This document shows positions 1-7,538 of a stretch of DNA of 12,028 nt, one piece after another (positions within the stretch are counted from its first letter, which is position 1; each line of letters starts with the position of its first letter). The notes under the pieces were generated by a model, which ran no database searches, was not told where the DNA came from, and saw nothing but the letters and a program-made list of their open reading frames with translations. This stretch comes from Russula earlei (taxonomy: Eukaryota; Basidiomycota; Agaricomycetes; Russulales; Russulaceae). The stretch lies in NCBI GenBank assembly GCA_025769875.1, contig JAGFNK010001260.1, positions 1 through 12,028 on the forward strand, given 5' to 3'. The position numbers and the translations under genes were made by a program.

Positions 1-1238
1 GGCTTCCAGGCCATACTGTCAATACTCAAACCCCGTTCTCCTCCTATTCCATATCACACCTCCGCCCTCACTGGTCTTGCCTGGGTCCATGAACTACTCA
101 CCGGCCACCCAGAACGCATCCGGAATGAACTTGGGGTCCATAAACATGTGTTTCACAAGCTCCAGCAGACTCTCCACAACTTTGGTGTTGTGTCATCTCG
201 GCATGTCCGAATTGAAGAACAGGTTGCCATATTTCTCTATGCTTCCACCGGGCTGTCAACAACAAATATTGGAGAGCGTTTTCAGCGGTCACCAAGCACG
301 GTCTCAAAGTACATCCCATGGTTTCCTTCTATATATCTTCTGATGGATATCCAGATATTTTAAAAAGATACTGGAGTTCTCACAACCCCCCCTTTCTACA
401 CCACTTTGTACAGCTTCCTGATGCCGATTCCCCTCCTCACTCCTTTATCCAAGGGAATCCCAATTTTTTCCCTTTTTTCAAGGATGCCCTGGGTGCTATC
501 AACGGCACCCACATCGGTTGTACTCCACTACCGCAGAGCGTGATGCAACAAGAGACCGCAACGGTGTTCTCTCACGAACTGCCTTGCTGCTTGTTCATTT
601 GACCTCCACTTCACATATCTTTTGACTGGTTGGGAGGGCTCCACTGCCGACTCAACTCTTTTCCACGATGCCCATCATTCCAATTTCCCCATCCCAAGAG
701 GGAAATACTATCTCACTGATGCAGGCTTTGCCTCATCAAACACACTACTTGTTCATTATTGAGGTGTATGATATCATCTATCTGAGTGGGGGTCATGCTG
801 GCATGGGGTGCATTCTCTCTTTCTTTCCCATCTTCTCACTAATTTTTATGCTTGTCCTAGGCCATGCACACCCCAGGAATTATTCAATCTGTGCCATGCT
901 CAAGCTCGCAATGTCATAGAGTGTATGTTGGGATTCTCAAGCGGCGTTTCAAAATCCTTCGGTACCCCCCTGAGTATAACATGGACATTCAAGCGCGCGT
1001 CCCATCGGCACTTGCAGCCCTTCACAATTTTATTCGCCATTATGATCACAGTGAGATCGATGTATTTGATGACAGGGTAGACCCTCAGATGGGTCATCAT
1101 GAAGCAGCTGGTGAACTGGGAAGAGGGGTAGTGATGCGCTATGAGAGGGAGCAAGCAAATATCAGGCGAGACAGGATTGCAGGTGAGATGTGGGAGCAGT
1201 ATCAGAAAACACTTGAGGATCGCGCAGCAGGTATTTAG
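1..1238 (+). pseudogene. Harbinger-type DDE transposase (HARBI1-like), 5'-truncated by the window and inactivated
   Basis: This is the nuclease that would cut and join the transposon ends. The frame is open from base 1 and reads through a helix-turn-helix-like N-terminal part (EEQVAIFLYASTGLSTTNI) to SPSTVSK. A 46-nt intron (309-354) restores SKYFKKILEF. The DDE_Tnp_4 core follows: DALGAINGTHI (first catalytic position), GWEGSTADS (second Asp, codon 649-651), a 69-nt intron (792-860), then RNVIE (Glu codon 919-921), LKRRF and ALAALHNFIRHYD, with a stop at 1236-1238. Damage includes a frame change at a C7 run (386-392), further frame changes near 515-535, 560-590 and 922-940, and TGA stops at 760-762 and 769-771. 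The first catalytic Asp is Asn (AAC, 501-503). The family match is clear across all pieces, so this is a decayed gene and not chance similarity. Confidence 0.88.
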
Positions 1239-1347
1239 TTCAGACACATGTCCACATGTTTTCAGAAAATGAAAGAACACTTCATGGCATTCAACAAATT
1301 ATGATACGTGCGTGTGATGGGTGACTACTGTAGAAGTACAACTACAG

Positions 1348-2681
1348 TCAGGATGTCCTGGCCTTCTCCAATAGATCCTTGATGTAGTTGCGTGCGATCT
1401 CACGCGACAACGCTGACCCATTAGTCATAAGCACAATATAACTGTCTATGCGCACGATGTCACAAGATCCCAAGATATTGATCACAGAGACAACACCATC
1501 CATGGAGAGCCATTCACCATTCAGTTCAATATCCTTGGTAAGATGTTGAATTGCCAGTGACCGATGGGTGGTCTTGGGAAGTGCTGAGATAGTTATGATG
1601 TCATTTGAAGGCAGCATATGCATGGCCAGAGGTGGGGCTGGGGCTGGGTTTGAGGGGAGTGCCAGTGGCATTGGGAGTGGGGGGAGTGCCAGCGACATTG
1701 GGGGTGGGGACAAAGCAATGAATGCATGCATGGTTGAGTTGAAGTTATTGGCAAACCTCTCCATGGTTGACTGCATGCCTTGGACAGCAACTGCCATGGA
1801 ATCAGACTTGAGTTTTTTGGTAAATGAGGAAGATGTTTTGGAGGCGACATCCTTGACCTGAGATACTTTGTGTTTGGAATGAAGGACACTGGATGAGGAG
1901 GAAGAGCAATCTGGCACCAGAGATGACAAGGAGTCCCCACTTTGATGTTCAAACAAATTGGGATTGGGGGACAGCGATGCAGATGACTGAGGGGGAGTAA
2001 AATGGGCTGTCGACTGCATGCCCCAATATGAATGTTGGCCTCTGGCACTTGATGGCATCAGAGATTTCATGATGCTGCGATGCGGCCAGCCTTTATCCCT
2101 GTACTTCTTGTATTCTTGATTATTCTACTAATGATCAGATGGCATTGACAAATTAGATGTTATGTATGCACCTTGACTAGATCACTCCACACCGTTTCCA
2201 TTTCAGGTGGAACAGCAATTCCATTCTCATCGGTCCATAGGTGCCCAACCCCGGACTCATTCCTGAGAGCAACAATTACCAAGTGCTCCTTCTTCATCTA
2301 GTAGTAGACGATGTTAGCTGCATGATATGGCAAAGCAAAAAAATTTTGTACCCTTTGCCATTTTGATTTGCACATAGGTCCAGTCTTGATAGGACCTTTC
2401 TCATGCATGGGCTTAATAGAATTGGCTGCTTGGTTGAAGGTAAGGTCCTTGAACATGGCATTGGAGGTCATGTTTCCTTCTTGTTTCCGCTCAACAAGGA
2501 ACAGTAGAAATGCAGCTTTCTCTTCAGTTGTCCATATAGCCTTGTTACTTTCTGAGATTAGACTTCCTTCCATGGAATCTGGACTTATTGATGAGTGGGT
2601 CTGCATCATATGGGGTGGTGGAGGTGGGGGTAGAAAGATTGACGCACCAATTGTTCCCGAGCCCAAGTCATTACACAACAT
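1348..2681 (-). CDS. Myb/SANT-like DNA-binding protein of the Harbinger element, apparently intact
   Basis: Partner protein of Harbinger transposases, thought to bind the element ends and bring the transposase to DNA and nucleus. I read three exons: 2681-2352, 2297-2172 and 2124-1348. The introns are 54 nt (2298-2351, GTACAA...CTACTAG) and 47 nt (2125-2171, GTGCAT...TAGTAG). Both are phase 0 and remove in-frame stops, giving about 410 residues. A Pro-rich leader (PPPPPPH) precedes a Myb/SANT-like domain at about residues 50-150, with IWTTEEKAAFLLFLVE, the FKDLTFNQAA segment, CKSKWQR at the exon 1 end, and KYRDKGWPH in exon 3. The middle is Ser- and Pro-rich, partly from an imperfect 27-bp DNA repeat (about 1655-1702). 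The C-terminus has a predicted helical stretch ending SREIARNYIKDLLEKARTS. The first in-frame ATG after an upstream TGA is at 2681; a later Met is possible. It converges on the transposase with about 110 bp between stops. Confidence 0.8.
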
Positions 2682-2748
2682 CACATATGGAAATATGTGA
2701 ATTACAGTTAACAGACAAAAACAACTGATATTAGTTAATCATATGACA

Positions 2749-2825
2749 TGTCACTGTCATCACACCTGTCACTCCTGTCACTCCCGGCTAATCCCAAAAT
2801 TCAAGTTCCAATTTCAAGTTTCAAG
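2749..2825. repeat. Short direct repeats near the presumed right end of the Harbinger element
   Basis: CTGTCACTC occurs twice in tandem at 2766-2783, after further GTCA-containing copies from about 2749. A second cluster at 2799-2825 repeats the core TTCAAGTT (AATTCAAGTTCC then AATTTCAAGTTT then CAAG). Subterminal repeats of this kind are common protein-binding sites near DNA-transposon ends. That role is an inference here. The matching left end is outside the window. Confidence 0.4.
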
Positions 2826-2950
2826 AAATCTTGGTTGCTGTATGGGGCCTTAAGGACTGTCCCCTTGTGATCATTCTGGCCTCTTCCCTGCATAATTGCT
2901 TGACACTACCAGTAACCATACCTCTTTGGTACTTGGTACTGCTCTGGACC

Positions 2951-5037
2951 CTACTTCTTGCCCACACCATCTTGGACATCTATCAACTTGTCTTTGAACT
3001 TATCCCTTGCTCTTGAACTGGATTGTTCAATAGTGAGTCTTGACAGGACAAGACTTGAAGCTTCTAGGATTGCTGGGACTGAATAGTATGCTGGAGGACC
3101 AGTATATGAGGTGTCTGGGCTGGTAATTGCCCAAGGTTGGTTATAGTCTGCATTGTATAACCAGGAGTCAGTTTCCCAATCAAAGGTGTTGTGTATTCCT
3201 GGCACAATAGCAAGTTGAATGTAAGATTGATTTCCCCTTTGTATCCTGTTGAGACGCAGGTGGTAGAACTGGACTGTGAGGTGATAGTAGCTGATATATG
3301 TCCAAGCCAAATAGAACAGATGATATCCTGTTCTTAAGGAAAAAGTAATGAGATGGTGGCATGGTTGAATGATTCTGGTCCAGAGGTTTAATTCACTGGA
3401 GCATAGGGATTGGTATTCAACTGGTTGTCCTTGAATGTTCTTTGCTTGAGCAAGGTGCCAATACAATAATTGTTGTCATGCTGGTGGCAGGAGTCAACTA
3501 AGGGTTTCAAGATATAATGCATGCTCATTGTGGCTTAGAAGTTGTCCAAATGGTAAGACTTCAAGGAATTCTTTAACAATAAGGTTGGGGAAGTCTTCAT
3601 GGGGCAGTTCAATTCCTGGTACATCATGTAGGTTAGTTAAGGTGGCAACAGGGAATGCAGTGGAGGCCCAGGTTTGATAGTGATTTAAGTTTAGGATGTG
3701 TCTAGTGATAGTGTCTTCTTCTTTGTCTTCCTCTAGGGCATATTCTCATGGCACTTTAAGACAAGGACAACACTTTTATTTGATCTTTATTGAAGCATTA
3801 CAAGGATGGTTTTTACTTTTTAAGAACTGTGTGCAAGATCTATGGTCTGTAAATGATAATTCTTGATTAACTTGAGAGGGTTGGCAGGAACACAAGGCAA
3901 GAAGCAAAAGTGAAGTAGCTGAGGGTTGAAATGTATGGTATCGACCATATAGGTCAAGTAGTAGTGCAAGGATACATGGTTACTTCCTTCTTCAAAGTGT
4001 AAGTATCCATAAGCAAATGCTAGACATCTGTCCAAAAAATTGTGTACAATAGATAAGCAAAAGGAGCCTTCATATACAGGACATTGAATAGGGGGCAAGG
4101 TAAGGAGTTTTAAACAAGGAGGTGTTAAAGATGTATGTGAGGCATCCAAGGGGGAAGTCAGCATCTGGGGCATGTATTCCTACAGAGGAACAGATGCCAA
4201 AAGGGGTGAGATTATATTGGGTGGCAAGGGCAGTGTCAGAGGGTTCCACTGCAAAAGTGTGGATGATGTGGGCACAGAAGGCAGTGGTGTAGGTGTCTGT
4301 GAAAGTGCAATGACTTAACTGCTCTGTAGTAGGGATGCATGATAAGTGATCTTGATAGTTTAAGTTGTGGAGGAATCACCACTGCTTGTGGGAATGACTG
4401 GAGGTAGGAAGGACAAAGTACTGGTGAGGGTGGAACCAAATGCTGCACAAGAAGGGTGATCAAGAAAGCCTTCCGGCAAGGGAGGGTGGTGCACTTGCTG
4501 TTGCTTGTTCTGTGTTGGTGGAGGGGTGCCGACTGGGACAAAGTCACCTGGAATAGGCTGGGCAGTGGCAGAGGAAGATGGTGGAACTACTGAGGAGTCA
4601 ATGACGCTGAGGGGTGATGATGTATTGATTGGATCAAAGTTCTCAGTGAGGATATGGAAGGTGGTGTGTGGAGTTGGTTGTAAAGGAGAAGGGAGATGCA
4701 GGGAAGTGTTAATAAGAGTGGGGGAGTTGGGAGTAGACACTTGAGCATTGGCTGGTCAATACAGGAAAGATGAGAGACTGTCCAGATGTCAAGACATGTA
4801 CTGCTGATCACTAAGGACTCAGGAGCAGGTGGGCAAGGGTTGGAACAGACAGTACACGGCATAGGTGGCATTGAACAGGAGGACAAGCCAAATGACTAGA
4901 AGGTACCAGATGGGAACTGGTACATGTTGCAGAAGGCAGAGGTGAAGACTAGAGGCCAGTACAGTGAAGGGCTTTAGACAAGGCAGTCATTGAAGAGTAC
5001 CTTGAGGATGAGAGAAGACTTTAAACTGAGCAGTCAT
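2951..5037 (-). pseudogene. Decayed - strand gene of unknown function, Pro/Ser-rich N-terminal half
   Basis: I do not recognise the family. An ATG at 5037 lies about 70 nt downstream of a TATA box. One reading frame continues from it to 3820, with seven in-frame stops on the way: TGA at 4989, 4821, 4791 and 4758, TAA at 4362 and 4317, TAG at 4182 (first base on the - strand). The predicted sequence stays protein-like between them: a hydrophobic stretch early on, a Pro/Ser/Thr-rich region (for example SPTLINTSLHLPSPLQPTP), then an aromatic-rich part (YGYLHFEEGSNHVSLHYYLT). Around 3745-3820 the frame changes, possibly at an intron (GTAAAA...CCCTAG), and continues to 2951 with two more TGA stops (3496 and 3478). 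That part is Trp/Tyr-rich (WETDSWLYNADYNQPW). Six of nine stops are TGA, compatible with CGA decay. It could be a retroelement gene or a repeated fungal gene family. The base composition resembles the LTR-like block next to it. Confidence 0.5.
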
Positions 5038-5105
5038 GGGGGAGTACCCAGGAAGATGAGAGTATTACAAAAGGACAGTCTGACAACTGCCATGCTACAT
5101 TGGGG

Positions 5106-5113
5106 CTTATATA
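5106..5113 (-). promoter_or_regulatory. TATA box of the decayed - strand gene
   Basis: On the - strand this reads TATATAAG, followed by a CT-rich stretch with TCATCTTCC near 5050-5065 where transcription would start, and by the ATG at 5037. The spacing fits a basidiomycete core promoter. It supports treating 5037-2951 as one former gene. Confidence 0.5.
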
Positions 5114-5201
5114 CTGTGTACATGGTCAATTACAAAGAACAGGAACTATTCTAGACTCTTTGGTACCATCCAACAGGACTGTGGAGGCATAAACTCACTT
5201 G

Positions 5202-5778
5202 TGTCAGGTTTCAGGCTTACTGAGTGTATTATTGATCATTGTGGAGCAATGACATCATTATGATGTCACTGTGGAGTGCTTGGTGAGCAGATGAGGTCAG
5301 TGTGGAGTCACTCAGTCAGCCATGATGTCATTGGAGCTAAATGATGTCATATGAGTCATGCAACAAGTTGTAGGAGTTCATGCTGCTGTTTTGGGTTCTT
5401 GGTGGCTGAGTGGCCATGTGGCTGCCACGCAATGATTACCTGATTAGGAAATGGGTGCCTGGTCATGTCATAGTGCCTTTGCAATAGCGATATCTTGTAC
5501 TGCAGGAGGAGTAGCCCAAGAAACAGAAGTGGCTTGGCAATTCAAAGTGAGAGGGGTCTCTCTTGAGTGAAACATATAATATATGGCCAGGACTTGGCCT
5601 TGGTTCATAACACTCACCTGCCTCTGGCTAGGCTTTTCTTTCCTTTTATTTATTTCCTTTTCTTTTAGCTACTCACCTTTGGTCTATAAACATGTACCTA
5701 TGAGTAGGCTAGTCTATATATAATAATAGAACCTGAGTTCTATCATTCTGAGCCTGCACACATTCCTGGCCTTTAACA
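5202..5778 (+). mobile_element. LTR-like block, possibly a solo LTR of a retrotransposon
   Basis: The block begins TGTCAGG, a common start of Ty3-type LTRs, and could end at TTTAACA (5772-5778). Inside it are a motif-dense U3-like part (5250-5358), a TATA-like TATAATATAT at about 5575, and pyrimidine-rich and AT-rich sequence after it, in the order expected of an LTR. No second copy is visible and no convincing target duplication flanks it. A CTTG before 5202 recurs after a CA at about 5930, which would give a longer element, but four bases is weak support. No integrase, reverse transcriptase or Gag was seen nearby. Confidence 0.35.
5250..5358. promoter_or_regulatory. Cluster of CRE/AP-1-like bZIP motifs with a 19-bp palindrome
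   Basis: TGACATCA at 5250-5257 and TGATGTCA at 5261-5268 form a 19-bp near-perfect palindrome around one central base. TGATGTCA recurs at 5323-5330 and 5342-5349, and an exact AP-1 site TGAGTCA lies at 5352-5358. GGAGTCAC at 5305-5312 is a near match. Several TGATGTCA copies could be deaminated forms of the CRE TGACGTCA. Function as bZIP binding sites is inferred from motif identity only. Confidence 0.4.
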
Positions 5779-5984
5779 GCAATTTGGTTTTTATTTATTT
5801 ATTTTGTTGTACTTAACTCTTGAATACACCATTATGAAATGTAAGAATTGTGTGTAATTATTATTATCTGCATTTGAAAACAATTATGGTGTTGATGGGA
5901 ATTGCCTTGAGGAGCCAAGTTGGTGGGCACTTGCCTTTTCTGGAGCATGACAAGAGGTGTGAAAAGATGTCAACTCTGAGCAAC

Positions 5985-6170
5985 CTCCGGCGAACCAAGT
6001 AATATCTGCCGGATGGCTTATCCAGGCTTAGCGCCTTGGTGAGCACCCACGGGCGCGGGCAAAGCATTTGCCAGGAGCACCCTGACGCCGGTCAGGGTCG
6101 TTGGATCAGACCTCAGCCCTTGTGGCGTGCCGTTGATTGGAAGCATTCTGGGACTCACCTTCATTTTTTT
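5985..6170 (+). other. Hairpin-rich block ending in T7, possible structured RNA
   Basis: Two perfect hairpins lie close together: GGCAAA/TTTGCC with a GCA loop (6058-6072), and an 8-bp stem ACCCTGAC/GTCAGGGT with a GCCG tetraloop (6079-6098). A weaker CCGGC/GCCGG pairing spans about 5990-6012. A run of seven T at 6164-6170 could stop RNA polymerase III. No protein-like frame is convincing here. I considered SRP RNA, 5S rRNA, U6 and tRNA and could match none. Strand is assumed from the T run. It may be ordinary GC-rich spacer. Confidence 0.25.
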
Positions 6171-6180
6171 CACCTGAGTC

Positions 6181-6229
6181 ACGCGTTTCACACGCGTCCT
6201 CGGGCTTCCGCCGGATTCCGCTTATATAA
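6181..6229 (+). promoter_or_regulatory. Promoter-like patch: two ACGCGT boxes and a TATATAA
   Basis: ACGCGT occurs at 6181-6186 and 6192-6197, and TATATAA at 6223-6229. ACGCGT is the MluI cell-cycle box bound by MBF-type factors in fungi. The spacing to the TATA box fits a + strand promoter. No recognisable gene follows within 1 kb, so its target is unknown and the match could be chance in GC-rich DNA. Confidence 0.35.
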
Positions 6230-6548
6230 CATTAACATCGCGTCAAGTACGGTGGTGGTTGTAAGTTTTAGACCTGTTGCATGTACGACCGAGCTGGGCG
6301 CCGCCTGAAAGCGAAAGTTCGGATTTCATCATCATCATGATCCCGGATATACTGTATTTCTATCTGTGCGTTTTTCGTCATCAATGTATCAATCGTTCCC
6401 TTATGAGACCTTGGGCCCTGCGTTACCTTTACTCGTGCATCGGTACGTCCCTGGCGAGCAGAGAGTGGGCGCCCTCGGCTAAAGTCGGACACGCGCACAT
6501 TCGTACCTTTTCAAGGACTCGACGTCTCAGAAAGTTCGGTGGAACGAA

Positions 6549-6562
6549 GCGCGCGCGCGCGC
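6549..6562. repeat. (GC)7 dinucleotide tract
   Basis: Seven uninterrupted GC units. Alternating GC of this length can adopt Z-DNA and is prone to length change. No function is implied. Confidence 0.8.
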
Positions 6563-6723
6563 AAAGATTTCCCACCGTCTGACAAAGCGTCGACCCCGAG
6601 GCTCGGCCGCCATTTGAGCTAGCCTCCGGGGAACAATATAATTGCTCTAGACAAAGGTAGTCGCCTCTCAGTGTCGAGGCGTGCAGGGAAGCCAGTTCAC
6701 AGGATCAAGCCACGGATGTGATA

Positions 6724-6740
6724 TGATAACGGTGTTATCA
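6724..6740. repeat. Perfect 7-bp inverted repeat, possible operator-like site
   Basis: TGATAAC and GTTATCA flank a GGT spacer, giving a perfect dyad. It includes GATAA on each strand, so it could bind a GATA-type zinc-finger factor as a pair. It lies 0.8 kb upstream of the MFS gene. This role is speculation from the motif. Confidence 0.35.
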
Positions 6741-7339
6741 CTGTCGCGAAAAGACCGAATAGCTCACTTTGGAACCAACAACTGGATGAAGGGGGGATGC
6801 CAAATAAAGGATGTGGATGGTAAGTCGTGCTTTGTGTCTCAAGCTCCGAGTACGTACAACGGCGATGTTGGCCGCCGAGGCAGAACGGCAAGGCCACGCG
6901 CACTGCGTAGAGGTCGTCTGTTTTGATAAGCAACTCTGGCCGGCTGGCCATGAGTGATTTGCTATGATTGCCCTCGATTGGAGAGTATGAGAATTGGGCT
7001 GACACCAGAGCTATCAAGGAAGAGTTGTATTGAAGCCATTAAGATATTAAGGGACCTGGGCGCCCGGGGCATCTGGACGACCGATTGTCGCATTGATTGT
7101 GACAGGATTGGTGTGAATAGGCACGCCAAGAGGATTGGCTTCTACAATGTACTGTTGTTCGAGTCAGTCAGCGAGGCACCGCGAAATTAGCAAAGGCGTA
7201 GGCAGACGGCCAGGGATCGATCCACCTGAGGTGGGGCACGCCACTCACGAAACCGAAACCATTCGTCAGCGACGAGTCGCCAGACGACACCTCGGAAGAT
7301 CACTAATGCCATCTGCTACCGCCGAGTGGGTGGCATTGC

Positions 7340-7447
7340 ATGACATATCCCCCCCATCCACTCCTTCTAAGCTCCTCCTCATCATCTTGCTTCTTTCCTC
7401 CCCCTGTGTCCCGGCCCTGACCAAGCTCGTCTGTTTCTCTATTTAAC
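7340..7447 (+). promoter_or_regulatory. CT-rich core promoter of the MFS gene
   Basis: A pyrimidine-rich stretch (about 7348-7440) with runs such as TCCCCCCCATCC and CTCCTCCTC leads to a TATA-like CTATTTAACC at 7438-7447. The putative MFS start lies about 90 bp further on. CT-rich tracts just upstream of the start are typical of expressed basidiomycete genes. Confidence 0.5.
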
Positions 7448-7454
7448 CGTCAGG

Positions 7455-7520
7455 ATGGATGGGCACCCTGGCCTCATCGCAACCTCTCCTCAAAAAGTCC
7501 TTCCCTACTCTACACATTAA
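7455..7520 (+). other. Upstream ORF in the MFS leader, 21 codons
   Basis: An ATG at 7455 opens a 21-codon frame that ends with TAA at 7518-7520, before the putative main ATG at 7539. If transcription starts near the TATA-like site, ribosomes would meet this ATG first, which could lower translation of the transporter. It is in the same phase as the main ATG but separated from it by the stop. Confidence 0.35.
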
Positions 7521-7538
7521 TTATTCCGCGTAGCGAGG

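Larger units (their letters stand above)
1..2830. mobile_element. PIF/Harbinger DNA transposon, left end outside the window
   Basis: Two genes typical of PIF/Harbinger elements sit tail to tail: a DDE-type transposase on the + strand and a Myb/SANT-like DNA-binding protein on the - strand. In this superfamily both proteins are needed for transposition. The transposase runs off the left edge, so the left terminal repeat is not visible. The right end is not precisely defined. I place it loosely after a cluster of short repeats at 2749-2825, because sequence of a different character follows. No terminal inverted repeat or 3-bp target duplication could be confirmed. Confidence 0.75.
6230..7339. 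other. Spacer of about 1.1 kb without a recognisable gene
   Basis: Short open frames occur on both strands (the longest about 106 codons, - strand, 7017-6697), but none has a recognisable domain, plausible splice pattern or family resemblance. The stretch contains a CATCATCATCAT-like run near 6327, a (GC)7 tract, a short inverted repeat and two AGGATTGG copies (7104 and 7131) that contain inverted CCAAT boxes. The sequence is CpG-rich and host-like. It probably includes upstream control sequence of the MFS gene. Confidence 0.5.

Noticed and set aside
1568..1861. Gly/Ser-rich + strand open frame
   Set aside because: It is the reverse of the Pro/Ser low-complexity region of the Myb/SANT-like gene and has no domain of its own.
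4236..4886. Overlapping - strand frames of about 100 codons beside the decayed gene
   Set aside because: They are out of phase with the frame that runs from the ATG at 5037 and overlap it, so I treat them as shadows.
5202..5930. A 729-bp solo LTR bounded by CTTG target duplications
   Set aside because: The duplication is only four bases and the proposed 3' end (GGGCA) does not mirror the TGTCAGG start.
5985..6170. tRNA, 5S rRNA, U6 or SRP RNA gene
   Set aside because: No B box, cloverleaf or known conserved core could be matched, so only a generic structured-RNA possibility is kept.
6697..7017. A 106-codon - strand hypothetical gene
   Set aside because: No domain, no promoter and unremarkable composition; its length is compatible with chance in this spacer.
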